Source: Nocardia brevicatena NBRC 12119
GTDB taxonomy: Bacteria > Actinomycetota > Actinomycetes > Mycobacteriales > Mycobacteriaceae
NCBI RefSeq assembly: GCF_000308495.1
Contig: NZ_BAFU01000084.1
Span: forward strand, 1-35,601
Direction: 5' to 3'
DNA length: 35,601 nucleotides
In this document: one piece after another, positions 1 through 8,394 of the stretch
Layout of the letters: each line of letters starts with the position of its first letter
How positions within the stretch are numbered: the first letter of the stretch is position 1
Program-made: the position numbers and the translations under genes
Notes under the pieces: model-generated
Told to the model about the DNA's origin: nothing
Database searches by the model: none
The model's input: only the letters and a program-made list of their open reading frames with translations

Positions 1-47
1 CGCAACGACGGCACACAGAGAGAAAACCCCAGACCACCGGACCACAA

Positions 48-146
48 GGGGTTGCGGCCCGTCTCGCGTTTCAGCGCCCGAAGCGCATGTGCCGAAGGCA
101 CGAGTCTCGGGCGCTGAAACGCGAGACCCGCCAGGGCCGCAACCCC
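48..146. repeat. Long intergenic hairpin, copy 1
   Basis: This is a 99-nt imperfect palindrome with no gene in it. The outer arm at 48-60 (GGGGTTGCGGCCC) pairs with 134-146 (13 bp), and the inner arm at 61-81 pairs perfectly with 107-127 (21 bp). A 6-nt bulge (CCGCCA, 128-133) sits on the right side only. The apical part holds a small hairpin, GTGCC-GAA-GGCAC, at 89-101. A homologous element in inverted orientation lies at 23381-23476, with compensatory changes in the stems. It could be a structured RNA, a protein-binding DNA palindrome or a MITE-like repeat; no open frame in it looks like a protein. It is not a plain terminator, because there is no T tract and the structure is complex. Confidence 0.85.
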
Positions 147-216
147 GCGCCGCCGAAGGCGGCGCAATCGAACACAGCAACCCCGCGCCGCCGAAGACGG
201 CGCAATCGAACACAGC
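141..216. repeat. Two tandem 38-bp repeats with hairpins
   Basis: A 38-bp unit is present twice back to back, at 141-178 and 179-216, with a single difference (GAAGG in the first, GAAGA in the second). Each unit contains a GC-rich hairpin; the first is GCGCCGCC-GAA-GGCGGCGC at 147-165. The unit ends in AATCGAACACAGC. The first six bases of unit 1 also belong to the closing arm of the long hairpin. Two units with no spacers do not make a CRISPR array. The function is unknown. Confidence 0.85.
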
Positions 217-250
217 AATTTCGGAGAAGCGCCCGGGCGTGTGGCGGTCC

Positions 251-256
251 TAGCCT
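251..256 (+). promoter_or_regulatory. Candidate -10 box, leaderless VOC gene
   Basis: TAGCCT fits the actinobacterial TAnnnT -10 pattern and is followed by exactly six bases before the ATG at 263. No ribosome binding site precedes that ATG, so a leaderless transcript is likely. The -35 side is not distinctive. Confidence 0.45.
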
Positions 257-262
257 CGTCCC

Positions 263-724
263 ATGACGTCGATCAAGAATATTTCGCTGGTTACGGTCTA
301 TGTAACCGATCAGGACGAAGCCAAGAAGTGGTACACCGAAGTCCTCGGCTTCGTGGAAACCTCCGATATGCAAATGGGTGAAAACGGCTTCCGCTGGGTC
401 ACCGTCACGCATCCGGACCACCGGGAACTGGAGGTGACCCTGATGGTGCCCGGCCCGCCGCTGGACGAGAACCTGGCCGAGGCCATCCGCCGCTCACTGA
501 ACAGCGGCACCCACGGTTCGCTCGGGCTGAGCACCGACAACTGTCAGAAGGCATACGAGGAACTGTCGGCGAAGGGTGTCGAGTTCGTGCAGCCGCCGTC
601 CGACCGCCCCTACGGCGTGGAGGCGGTGTTCCGGGACAATTCCGGTAACTGGCTGGTGCTGGTGGAGCCGAAGGAGTTCGATCCGCGGCAGGCCGCGATG
701 GAAGCTCCCGGCACGCAGCCGTGA
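263..724 (+). CDS. VOC family (glyoxalase-like) protein
   Basis: This is a 153-residue single-module protein of the vicinal oxygen chelate superfamily. It starts with the usual beta strand (ISLVTVYVTDQDEAKKWY, residues 7-24), where a DxxxAxxWY helix follows the strand. It ends with a strand carrying the typical E ligand (RDNSGNWLVLVEPKEF near residues 124-139). The GVEAVFRDNSGN segment is characteristic of glyoxalase/bleomycin-resistance-like proteins. The substrate cannot be told from sequence; such small cytosolic proteins act on glyoxals, catechols or bind drugs. The ATG has no Shine-Dalgarno but sits six bases after TAGCCT. The gene is convergent with the DUF2505 gene, with a shared hairpin between them. 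Confidence 0.88.
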   Translation: MTSIKNISLVTVYVTDQDEAKKWYTEVLGFVETSDMQMGENGFRWVTVTHPDHRELEVTLMVPGPPLDENLAEAIRRSLNSGTHGSLGLSTDNCQKAYEELSAKGVEFVQPPSDRPYGVEAVFRDNSGNWLVLVEPKEFDPRQAAMEAPGTQP

Positions 725-731
725 ACGGTTC

Positions 732-762
732 CGCCGGGCGGTGACAGTGTCACCGCCCGGCG
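732..762. terminator. Bidirectional terminator-like hairpin
   Basis: This is a perfect inverted repeat with 15-bp arms (CGCCGGGCGGTGACA and its complement at 748-762) around one base. It lies exactly between the stop codons of the convergent VOC (724) and DUF2505 (769) genes. There is no T tract, as is common for actinobacterial hairpin terminators. Confidence 0.65.
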
Positions 763-768
763 TTGCGG

Positions 769-1272
769 TCAGTCCCGCGGCTCGGCGAACCAGTCCTCGA
801 TGAATTTGCGCTCACCGGAGAGCACCCGGTGGTGCAGTTGTTCGGCGAGCGGTTCGATGGCGCCGCCGACCAGGGGAACCTTCACCTTCACCGAGCCGAC
901 GGTCTCGATTTCGGAACCCGCGCCGGACGGACGCAGCCGATAGGTGCCGGACATTTCGGAGGAGATTCCAGTAGAGGTTCCCTGGAAGGTGCCTTCGGCG
1001 GTGTCGCCGGTGAGCGGACCCCAGGTGTCGGTGCGGATAAGGCGCAGATCGCTCTTGAGGACCTTGCGCACCACGGCGGGGATCCTCTCCGGGCGGGCCA
1101 CTTCGCTCATACCGAGTCGAATGGTGCCCGGTCCGTCCGGATGGGATAGTTCGAGGGTGGCGGTTTCGGCGCCGACGAACCGGGCCTGCCATAGTTCGTC
1201 GCTGGTGAGGGCAGCGTGCAACTGGGCCGGTGGGACCGGATACGACAGCGTGAAGCTGAATTTTCTGGCCAT
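769..1272 (-). CDS. DUF2505 domain protein
   Basis: This 167-residue protein matches the DUF2505 family of mycolata by its opening (ARKFSFTLSYPVPPAQLHAAL) and its pattern of alternating strands. DUF2505 proteins have a START/SRPBCC-like layout: a beta-rich ligand-binding cup and a C-terminal helix, here GAIEPLAEQLHHRVLSGERKFIEDWF (about residues 136-161). No enzymatic residues are evident and no signal peptide is seen, so it is probably a cytosolic lipid or small-molecule binder. The ATG at 1272 has no clear Shine-Dalgarno; TACCGT lies eight bases upstream on the same strand. It is divergent from the small membrane protein gene, with a short shared promoter region. Confidence 0.82.
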   Translation of the reverse strand: MARKFSFTLSYPVPPAQLHAALTSDELWQARFVGAETATLELSHPDGPGTIRLGMSEVARPERIPAVVRKVLKSDLRLIRTDTWGPLTGDTAEGTFQGTSTGISSEMSGTYRLRPSGAGSEIETVGSVKVKVPLVGGAIEPLAEQLHHRVLSGERKFIEDWFAEPRD

Positions 1273-1309
1273 AGGCGCTCACGGTAGCCGATGCGGGTCG
1301 GATGCCCGC

Positions 1310-1315
1310 TAACCT
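1310..1315 (+). promoter_or_regulatory. Candidate -10 box, leaderless membrane-protein gene
   Basis: TAACCT is followed by six bases (GTGGCG) and then GTG at 1322. This is the same TAnnnT-N6-start spacing seen at several other genes here, and it decides between the two in-frame GTG codons at 1316 and 1322. Confidence 0.4.
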
Positions 1316-1321
1316 GTGGCG

Positions 1322-1774
1322 GTGTCGGAAACCAGCCAGACGGGCCAGCGGTCCGAACGTCTACGGCGGGCGCGGGTGACCGTGGTGATCACCGCCTCCG
1401 CGATCAGTGCCCTCGTGGTCCTGCTGGTGCTCGCGGCGTGGCGCAACGACTATCTGATCGGTTCGGATATGGGAGTGGCCACCGCCGAAGTACTCTCCGC
1501 CGGGCGGCTGCGGTCGGCGGTCATGTATGTCACCCCGGATGGTGAGACACACAACCCCAAGGTGGGGGTGTTGTATCCGACCAATCTCACCGCGGGGGAG
1601 CGGATCACCGTGGAGTACAGCCGGGCCGACCCGGATCTGGTGCGTGTCGCCGGACGCGATGTGCGGGTGGCCATCCCGCCGGCACTGTCGGTGCTGGTAA
1701 CGGTCTGGTTGATCGCGCTGCCGCTGCTGTGGCTGCTGGTCCATATGGCCCGGCGCGGTCCTCGGGGAAGGTGA
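1322..1774 (+). CDS. Two-TM membrane protein (Rv0556-like, DUF3592-like)
   Basis: This is a protein of about 150 residues with one hydrophobic segment near the N terminus (VTVVITASAISALVVLLVLAA) and another near the C terminus (ALSVLVTVWLIALPLLWLLV). Between them is a roughly 90-residue extracytoplasmic domain containing VGVLYPTNLTAGERITVEYSR. The layout and the position directly before mgtA and menG match the conserved transmembrane protein Rv0556 of M. tuberculosis (from memory). The function is unknown; DUF3592-type proteins have an extracytoplasmic beta domain between two helices. GTG at 1316 and GTG at 1322 are both possible starts; 1322 is preferred because it is six bases after TAACCT and no ribosome binding site is present. 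Confidence 0.8.
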   Translation: MSETSQTGQRSERLRRARVTVVITASAISALVVLLVLAAWRNDYLIGSDMGVATAEVLSAGRLRSAVMYVTPDGETHNPKVGVLYPTNLTAGERITVEYSRADPDLVRVAGRDVRVAIPPALSVLVTVWLIALPLLWLLVHMARRGPRGR

Positions 1775-1861
1775 CCGGTTCGGCTACTGTTCGCCGTAAC
1801 TTCGCGCAAGCGTCGACTCGCCGTGGCTCGCGGGGGCATCGACCCCGTCAACACTGAGGTC

Positions 1862-3004
1862 GTGCGCGTAGCCATCGTTTCGGAGTCCTTTCTGCCGAAT
1901 ATGAACGGCGTGGTGAACTCGGTGCTCCGAGTGCTCGACCATCTGGACCGACACGGGCACGAAGCCGTGGTCATCGCGCCGGACACGATCCGCGGCGCAC
2001 CCCCCGCGTCTCGGCAGCACGGGCGGTTTCCGGTGTACCGGGTACCCGCCGTGATGGTGCCCAAGATCAGTGCGCTGCCGGTGGGGCTACCGGAGCCGGG
2101 CATTGTCGAGGTGCTGCGCTGTTTCGACGCCGATGTGGTGCATCTGGCTTCTCCCTTCCTGCTGGGTGCGGGCGGGCTCTCCGCCGCCTTACGGCTGGAC
2201 CTGCCCGCGGTGGCGGTGTACCAGACCGATGTGGCGGGGTTCGCCAAGAGCTACGGGCTGGGTCTCGCGGCCCGGGCGGCGTGGGCGTGGACACGGCGCA
2301 TCCATGAGGGCGCCGCCCGGACCTTGGCGCCGTCGAGCGCGGCGGCCGAGGACTTGGTCCGGCACGGCGTTCCCCGGGTGTATCGGTGGGGCCGGGGCGT
2401 CGATAGCGTCCGGTTCGCTCCGTCGCAGCGGCGGGGGGAACTACGAGAATCCTGGCTCGGCGGCACGGACAAGCTGATCGTCGGGTTCGTCGGGCGATTG
2501 GCGCCGGAGAAACATGTCGAACGGTTGGCGGTACTGGCCGACGATCCTTCGGTGCGGTTGGTGATCGTCGGGGACGGGCCGGAACGGCAGAAACTCACGG
2601 CGTTATTGCCGGGCGCGATGTTCACCGGTGAGCTCGGCGGGGCGGAGTTGGCACAGGCATACGCGAGCCTGGACGTGATGGTGCATCCGGGCGAGCACGA
2701 GACCTTCTGTCAGGGTGTCCAGGAGGCGCTGGCCTCCGGGGTTCCGGTGGTCGGCCCGGACGCGGGCGGGCCGCGCGATCTCATCGCGCACTGCCGCAAC
2801 GGTTATCTGCTCCCGGTGGACCGGTTCACCGAACTGTTGCCCGATGCGGTCGGCACGTTCCACGATCCGGTGCTGCGGGCACGTTGCGCGACCGCCGCAC
2901 GTAAATCCGTACTGCACCGCACCTGGTCCGCCGTCTGCACCGAACTCATGGGGCATTACGCCGAGTTGACCGGCACCGATCACCGGCTTCCCCGATCCGC
3001 CTGA
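1862..3004 (+). CDS. mgtA: GDP-mannose-dependent alpha-mannosyltransferase
   Basis: This GT4-family glycosyltransferase (about 380 residues) transfers mannose from GDP-mannose to lipid acceptors in glycolipid synthesis at the inner face of the membrane. The N-terminal Rossmann domain starts [20 protein letters not shown], the typical acceptor-side loop. The C-terminal donor domain has [16 protein letters not shown] and the EX7E signature (E-TFCQGVQ-E in [19 protein letters not shown]). Its position between the Rv0556-like gene and menG matches mgtA (Rv0557, formerly pimB). I prefer the GTG at 1862, which gives the family length of about 380 residues. An upstream in-frame GTG at 1823 would add 13 unconserved residues. 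AACACT lies six bases before 1862, so the gene may be leaderless. The acceptor is inferred from homology. Confidence 0.87.
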   Translation: MRVAIVSESFLPNMNGVVNSVLRVLDHLDRHGHEAVVIAPDTIRGAPPASRQHGRFPVYRVPAVMVPKISALPVGLPEPGIVEVLRCFDADVVHLASPFLLGAGGLSAALRLDLPAVAVYQTDVAGFAKSYGLGLAARAAWAWTRRIHEGAARTLAPSSAAAEDLVRHGVPRVYRWGRGVDSVRFAPSQRRGELRESWLGGTDKLIVGFVGRLAPEKHVERLAVLADDPSVRLVIVGDGPERQKLTALLPGAMFTGELGGAELAQAYASLDVMVHPGEHETFCQGVQEALASGVPVVGPDAGGPRDLIAHCRNGYLLPVDRFTELLPDAVGTFHDPVLRARCATAARKSVLHRTWSAVCTELMGHYAELTGTDHRLPRSA

Positions 3005-3173
3005 GGGGCGCACCTCTCGTCACGAGCAGGTGGTTTCACCACGAACCACGTAGCGCCCGCGTTCGCTCCGTCATGCCCCGGACGGTCCGGGTCCACTGCG
3101 ACCCCGTTCGGCGGGAGTATTCGCCGCCTATCCCCGGACGAGCATCCGCAGACTGTCGTACGGCCGCATCCAT

Positions 3174-3179
3174 TAAGGT
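3174..3179 (+). promoter_or_regulatory. Candidate -10 box, leaderless menG
   Basis: TAAGGT is followed by exactly six bases and the GTG start of menG at 3186. No Shine-Dalgarno is present before that GTG. Confidence 0.45.
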
Positions 3180-3185
3180 CGTGCC

Positions 3186-3893
3186 GTGGCGAATACGCAT
3201 ACAGGCCGGGCATCGCTGGACAAACAACCACACGAGGTTGCCTCCATGTTCGACGGTGTGGCGCGACGGTACGACCTGACGAATACCGTGCTCACCGCCG
3301 GCCTGGACCGCTACTGGCGGTGGGCGACCCGCAAGGCGATCGCGCCCCGTCCGGGTGAGCGCGTATTGGATCTGGCGGCGGGAACCGGGATTTCCACCGT
3401 GGAGCTGGCCAAATCCGGCGCCTGGTGTGCGGCGACCGATTTCTCCCTGGGCATGCTGAAGGCGGGCCGGTTCCGCAGGATGCCGATGGTCGCCGGGGAC
3501 GCCATGGCGCTGCCGTTCGCCGACAACTCCTTCGACGCGGTGACCATCTCGTTCGGCCTGCGCAATGTGGCCGATATCGATGTGGCGCTGCGCGAGATGC
3601 TGCGAGTCACCAAACCCGGCGGCCAACTGGTGGTGTGCGAATTCTCCACTCCGGTCGTCCCGGTATTCAAAACCGTGTACATGGAGTTCGTGCTGAAGGC
3701 GCTGCCAGGGGTGGCGCGGACGGTCAGCAGCAACCCGGACGCCTACGTCTATCTGGCCGAGTCCATCCGGGCCTGGCCGAATCAGCGCCGGCTGGCCCGA
3801 CGGGTGGCCGAAGCGGGTTGGTCGGGCGTGAAATGGCGTAACCTCACCGGCGGCGTCGTGGCCCTGCACCGCGGGTACAAGCTCGGCGGCTGA
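3186..3893 (+). CDS. menG: Demethylmenaquinone methyltransferase
   Basis: This is the last step of menaquinone synthesis: SAM-dependent C-methylation of demethylmenaquinone (UbiE/MenG family). The 235-residue protein shows the UbiE signature [17 protein letters not shown] (29-45) and SAM motif [13 protein letters not shown] (60-71). It also has the acidic loop ATDFSLGML and the second UbiE signature [13 protein letters not shown] (116-128). Length is normal. It starts with GTG at 3186. It lies apart from menE/menB/menD/menA by more than 15 kb of other genes, but keeps its usual neighbour mgtA. The next gene, the nitrate reductase fusion, starts 135 bases downstream and probably has its own promoter. 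Confidence 0.95.
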   Translation: MANTHTGRASLDKQPHEVASMFDGVARRYDLTNTVLTAGLDRYWRWATRKAIAPRPGERVLDLAAGTGISTVELAKSGAWCAATDFSLGMLKAGRFRRMPMVAGDAMALPFADNSFDAVTISFGLRNVADIDVALREMLRVTKPGGQLVVCEFSTPVVPVFKTVYMEFVLKALPGVARTVSSNPDAYVYLAESIRAWPNQRRLARRVAEAGWSGVKWRNLTGGVVALHRGYKLGG

Positions 3894-3933
3894 GCGTCGG
3901 CCCGGGAGGCGGTAGCGCGGTCGAGTTCATTTT

Positions 3934-3962
3934 CCTCACCGCTGTGATATTCGTCGGTGAGG
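3934..3962. promoter_or_regulatory. Inverted repeat upstream of nitrate reductase
   Basis: CCTCACCG (3934-3941) and CGGTGAGG (3955-3962) form a perfect 8-bp inverted repeat with a 13-base AT-rich loop. It sits between menG and the nitrate reductase fusion. It could be the menG terminator or an operator for the following gene; no T tract follows. Confidence 0.4.
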
Positions 3963-3968
3963 GCAAAC

Positions 3969-3995
3969 TTCACCTTCCGCTAACGTCCGGAAAAC
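3969..3995 (+). promoter_or_regulatory. Candidate GlnR-like box
   Basis: TTCAC-N6-CTAAC-N6-AAAAC has an xxxAC element every 11 bases, as in actinobacterial GlnR boxes (consensus from memory GTnAC-N6-GAAAC repeated). It lies 34 bases before the start of the nitrate reductase gene, and nitrate assimilation genes are known GlnR targets. Individual elements deviate from consensus, so this is only a candidate. Confidence 0.35.
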
Positions 3996-4028
3996 GCGTC
4001 GAAACCGCGGGGCCGGATTATCGGGTAC

Positions 4029-7000
4029 ATGTCCGACGCGGTAACGAACCGACAACCGGGCACGACTCGGACAGCGTGCTCGTACTGTGGCGTCGGCTGC
4101 GGGATCACCGTCACCACCCGCTCCGACGACTCCGGAAACCCGGTGATCGCCAAGGTCGCCGGCGACAAACTGCATCCGGCGAACACGGGCAGGCTGTGCA
4201 CCAAGGGCGCCACCCATCCGGAACTCGTCCGCGCCCCGGGACGGATGACCACGGCCTATCGACGGCCCGAACGCGGTGCGCAACCGCGGCCCGTGGCGGT
4301 GGACGACGCGGTGCGAGAGGCCGCCGCGCGCCTGCGGGCCATTGCCGACGAGCACGGCCCGGATGCCGTCGCACTGTATGTCTCGGGCCAGATGTCCCTG
4401 GAAGCACAGTATCTGGCGACGAAACTGGCCAAGGGCTATCTGCGGACCGTGCACATAGAAGCCAATTCACGGCTGTGTATGGCGAGTGCGAGTACCGGCT
4501 ACAAACAGTCGCTGGGCGCGGACGGGCCACCCGGCTCCTATGACGATATCGACCATGCCGATCTGTTCTTCGTGATCGGCGCCAATATGGCCGACTGCCA
4601 CCCCATCCTGTATCTGCGGATGGCCGATCGGCTCAAGTCCGGGGCCAGGCTGATCGTGGTGGACCCGCGCCGCACCGAGACCGCCACGCGCGCCGACCTC
4701 TTCCTGCAGATCGCCCCCGGCACCGACCTCGCGCTGCTCAACGGTCTGCTGCATCTGCTCGTGGCGGCCGGTGATATCGACGAACGGTTCATCGCCGAAC
4801 ACACCGAGGGTTGGGAGCGGATGCCCGCGTTCCTCGCCGACTACCCCCCGGAGCGGGTGGCCGAGATCACCGGATTGGCCGTCGACGATATCCGCACCGC
4901 GGCGCGGTGGATCGGTGCGGCCGGCGAATGGATGTCGCTGTGGACGATGGGACTCAACCAGTCCACGCACGGCACCTGGAACACCAATGCCGTCTGCAAT
5001 CTGCACCTGGCCACCGGCGCCATCTGCCGCCCGGGCAGCGGGCCGTTCTCGCTGACCGGGCAGCCGAACGCCATGGGCGGCCGGGAAATGGGCTATATGG
5101 GTCCGGGGCTGCCCGGTCAGCGCAGCCTGCTGTCGGCCGACGACCGCCGGTTCGTGGAAACCGAGTGGGGGTTGGCGCCGGGTACCCTCCGCGAGCAGGG
5201 CGCAGCGGGCACCGTCGACATGTTCCGTGCCATGGCCGAAGGCACGATCAAGGCCGTCTGGGTCATCTGCACCAATCCGGTGGCCACGGTGGCCAACCGC
5301 AAAACGGTGATCGCCGGGTTGGAAGCCGCCGAGCTGGTGATCACCCAGGACACCTATACCGATACCGCCACCAACGCCTACGCCGATATCCTGCTGCCCG
5401 CCGCGGCCTGGTCGGAGATGGACGCGGTGGTGGTGAACTCCGAACGCACCGTCACCCTGCAACAGCGCATCACCGACCCGGCCGGCGACGCCTGCCCGGA
5501 CTGGCAGCTCATCGCCCGGATCGCGACCGCATTGGGCTTCGACGGGTTCGACCACTCCTCGAGCGCCGAGGTGTTCACCGAGATCACCCGTTTCGCGAAT
5601 CCGGCGACCGGCTACGACCTGCGCGGGATGAGTTACGAACTGCTGCGCGAGGGCCCGATGCAGTGGCCGTGCACCGACCCGAGCCGGCGTCGCAATCCGA
5701 TCCGCTACCGCAATGACGGCACCGTCCGGCCGCTGTTCGTCGACAAATCCGGGCGCCGCCCGCGGTTGGCCTTCCCCACACCCAGCGGGCGTGCTGTGTT
5801 CTGGCCGCGTCCGCATATGGCGCCCGACGAACCGCTGGACGACGATTTCCCGTTCCTGCTCAATACCGGCCGGCTGCCGCATCAGTGGCATTCCATGACC
5901 AAGACCGGTCGTATCGCCAAGCTGGAGAAACTGAACGGGCAGCCCTTCGTCGAGATCCATCCCGACGATGCCCGGCGGCTGGGTCTGGGCCCGGACGACC
6001 AGGTGGAGATCGCTTCGCGCCGGGGACGGGCCGTCCTCCCGGTGCGCATCAGCGATCGGGTGCGACCCGGCGACTGTTTCGCGCCCTTCCACTGGAACGA
6101 CGAGCAGGGCGAGTATCTGACGATCAACGCCGTCACCAACGACGCGGTGGATCCGGAGTCCCGGCAGCCGGAATTCAAGGCGTGCGCGGTGGCGCTGCGC
6201 CGGGTCGCCACCGTGGCCCGGCCCGACGGTGGTGTGGCACCGGGATCACCGGCCTCGCGATCGGGAACTCGGCCGGACCGCCCCTCGGCCGGCGGGGACG
6301 GGACAGGTGTTCCGGTACACCCGACGGCCACGATGCTCGGCCTGGACACCACCGCGACCCCCACTCTCACCGAACACGAGCGGGTCTACCTGTCCGGTTA
6401 TCTCGCCGCCCTGAATTCGATACCGGTAACCGGTGTTCCGGTGTTGCCGGACAGCGCGCCGCTGACACCGACGAGCCGACTGTGGGTGGACGGGCTGTTG
6501 GCCGGTATGTACTCGCGTGGCCTCGGGCCGACCGCCGAGCCGGCGGAGGCCCGCGCCGAAAACGAACCCGGTGAAGTCTCGGACCGGGAGCGCCGTGGCG
6601 TGACCGTGCTCTGGGCCTCCCAGACCGGATCGGCGGAGGAATTCGCGGCGACCACCGCCGCCAGGCTCACCGAGGCCGGTTTCCGGCCCCGACTCGTCGA
6701 GATGGATTCTATCGACCCGGCGGGGCTCGGCGGTGATGTACTGGTGGTCAGCAGCACATTCGGCGACGGCGGTCCCCCCGATAACGGCGCCGGTTTCTGG
6801 GAACGTCTCTCCGGGGGTGATACCCGGCTGGCCGGAGTCCGGTACGCGGTGTTCGCGCTCGGCGATTCCTCCTACGACGACTTCTGCGGGCACGGCCGCA
6901 AGCTCGACGAAACCTTCGCCGCCCGCGGCGCTACCCGCCTGCTCGCCCGGGTCGACAGCGATACCGGCAGCGACGAACCGGGTGAGCGCTGGCTCGACGA

Positions 7001-8315
7001 TGTCCTCGGCACACTCGCCGGCACCGACCCGTCCGCCGGTGTTACGCCACGAACCGGCCGCACCGCGACCGGCGCACCGGGGCCGGACACCGACCGCACC
7101 GGCACACCCGGTGATCCCGGCCGAGACACCGCACGGCCGAACACCGCAGTGGGTACGGCCCTGCTGACTCGGGCGCCGCGCTCGGCCGGCGCCGTGCCGT
7201 TCACGCGGGACTCTCCGATGACCGCCCCCTTGATCCGGAATGAGATGCTCTCGGCGCCCGGCTCGTCGAAGGAGGTCCGCCGCTTCGCCTTCGACCTGCG
7301 TGGTCTCGACGCGCGGTACGAGGTCGGCGACGTACTCGGTATCCGGCCCGCCAACGCACCGCGGAGCGTCGCCGCCTGGCTCGACGCCACCGGCCTGGCG
7401 GGTAGCCGCGGCGTCGAGGTCGACGGCCGGGAGATCTCCCTGAGCGAGGCCTTGCGCACCCATTACGACATCACGAAGGTGAACCCCGAACTGCTGGAGT
7501 TCATCGCCGACCGGAATCCACACGATCGCCTCACGAAACTGCTGCGTCGCGACAACCGCACCGAGTTGGAGTCCTATCTGTGGGGTCGGCAGGCGGTGGA
7601 TGTCCTGCGTGATTTTCCGGTTCGGGCCGACCTGGTCGAATGGCTCGCCCTGCTGAAGCGGCTCCAACCGCGCCGGTACTCGATCTCCTCCAGCCCGCTG
7701 GTCGGCCCGGACGAAGTGGAGTTGACCGTCGGCGTGGTGCGCTACGGCGATCCGGATTCCACCGGCCGTGGCGGGGTGTGCTCGACCTTCCTCGCCGACC
7801 GGGCGAAGGAAACCGGTGCGCCGATATTCCTGCAGCGCGCCCCGCATTTCAAGCCGCCCGCCGACCCGACCACACCGATGATCATGGTCGGCCCCGGTAC
7901 CGGTATCGCCCCGTTCCGCGGTTTCCTACAGGAGCGCCGCGCCCTCGGCGCCACCGGACGCAACTGGCTGTTCTTCGGCGACCAACATGCCGCATACAAC
8001 TTCTACTACCGCACCGAATTGGAGGATATGTTCCGCACCGGGTTCCTCACCCGCCTGGACCTGGCCTTCTCCCGCGATCAGCGGGAGCGGATCTATGTGC
8101 AGCACCGAATGATCGAACACGGCGCCGAACTATGGTCGTGGCTGCGTGACGGCGCTTACTTCTACGTCTGCGGCGACGCCGCCCGTATGGCCCGCGACGT
8201 GGACGATACTCTCCTCGAGATCGCCCGAGTACACGGCAATATGGACGACGACGACGCGCGGGCCTTCCGGAAACAGCTCATTGCCGAAAAACGCTACATT
8301 CGCGACGTCTACTGA
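4029..8315 (+). CDS. Fused nitrate reductase / CysJ-like flavoprotein reductase
   Basis: This 1428-residue fusion carries two complete modules. Residues 1 to about 730 form a molybdopterin oxidoreductase of the assimilatory NasC/NarB kind. Cys17, Cys20, Cys24 and Cys57 bind a 4Fe-4S cluster, Cys150 in SRLCMASAS is the probable Mo ligand, and the C-terminal dinucleotide-binding domain contains NTGRLPHQWHSMTKTGR. Residues from about 860 resemble sulfite reductase flavoprotein CysJ. They comprise an FMN-binding flavodoxin domain (VLWASQTGSAEEFA), an FAD domain (RRYSISSSP near 1215), an NADPH site (GPGTGIAPFRGF near 1288) and the family C terminus ending in an aromatic residue (RDVY). Linkers are Pro/Thr-rich. 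The expected role is NADPH-driven nitrate reduction to nitrite in one cytosolic polypeptide. There is no twin-arginine signal. A GlnR-like box lies upstream. Confidence 0.93.
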   Translation: MSDAVTNRQPGTTRTACSYCGVGCGITVTTRSDDSGNPVIAKVAGDKLHPANTGRLCTKGATHPELVRAPGRMTTAYRRPERGAQPRPVAVDDAVREAAARLRAIADEHGPDAVALYVSGQMSLEAQYLATKLAKGYLRTVHIEANSRLCMASASTGYKQSLGADGPPGSYDDIDHADLFFVIGANMADCHPILYLRMADRLKSGARLIVVDPRRTETATRADLFLQIAPGTDLALLNGLLHLLVAAGDIDERFIAEHTEGWERMPAFLADYPPERVAEITGLAVDDIRTAARWIGAAGEWMSLWTMGLNQSTHGTWNTNAVCNLHLATGAICRPGSGPFSLTGQPNAMGGREMGYMGPGLPGQRSLLSADDRRFVETEWGLAPGTLREQGAAGTVDMFRAMAEGTIKAVWVICTNPVATVANRKTVIAGLEAAELVITQDTYTDTATNAYADILLPAAAWSEMDAVVVNSERTVTLQQRITDPAGDACPDWQLIARIATALGFDGFDHSSSAEVFTEITRFANPATGYDLRGMSYELLREGPMQWPCTDPSRRRNPIRYRNDGTVRPLFVDKSGRRPRLAFPTPSGRAVFWPRPHMAPDEPLDDDFPFLLNTGRLPHQWHSMTKTGRIAKLEKLNGQPFVEIHPDDARRLGLGPDDQVEIASRRGRAVLPVRISDRVRPGDCFAPFHWNDEQGEYLTINAVTNDAVDPESRQPEFKACAVALRRVATVARPDGGVAPGSPASRSGTRPDRPSAGGDGTGVPVHPTATMLGLDTTATPTLTEHERVYLSGYLAALNSIPVTGVPVLPDSAPLTPTSRLWVDGLLAGMYSRGLGPTAEPAEARAENEPGEVSDRERRGVTVLWASQTGSAEEFAATTAARLTEAGFRPRLVEMDSIDPAGLGGDVLVVSSTFGDGGPPDNGAGFWERLSGGDTRLAGVRYAVFALGDSSYDDFCGHGRKLDETFAARGATRLLARVDSDTGSDEPGERWLDDVLGTLAGTDPSAGVTPRTGRTATGAPGPDTDRTGTPGDPGRDTARPNTAVGTALLTRAPRSAGAVPFTRDSPMTAPLIRNEMLSAPGSSKEVRRFAFDLRGLDARYEVGDVLGIRPANAPRSVAAWLDATGLAGSRGVEVDGREISLSEALRTHYDITKVNPELLEFIADRNPHDRLTKLLRRDNRTELESYLWGRQAVDVLRDFPVRADLVEWLALLKRLQPRRYSISSSPLVGPDEVELTVGVVRYGDPDSTGRGGVCSTFLADRAKETGAPIFLQRAPHFKPPADPTTPMIMVGPGTGIAPFRGFLQERRALGATGRNWLFFGDQHAAYNFYYRTELEDMFRTGFLTRLDLAFSRDQRERIYVQHRMIEHGAELWSWLRDGAYFYVCGDAARMARDVDDTLLEIARVHGNMDDDDARAFRKQLIAEKRYIRDVY

Positions 8316-8371
8316 TAAGCAGGGGTATTCCGCGACTCGGCATGCACCGCTATGTTCGTCGGCATGTTCCG

Positions 8372-8394
8372 AAGTGGCGGAGATAGCGCTACTT
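8372..8394 (+). terminator. Rho-independent terminator of nitrate reductase gene
   Basis: AAGTGGCG (8372-8379) pairs with CGCTACTT (8387-8394), allowing one G-U pair, around a 7-base loop. T residues run on to 8398. The T tract overlaps the last codons of the convergent regulator gene, where it encodes Lys-Lys on the other strand. Confidence 0.55.

Noticed and set aside
141-216. CRISPR array
   Set aside because: Only two units, directly adjacent without spacers, and no cas genes in the window.
4467-6092. 541-codon minus-strand ORF, and a second one at 6246-7847
   Set aside because: Both lie antisense to the nitrate reductase fusion and show only composition-driven sequence.
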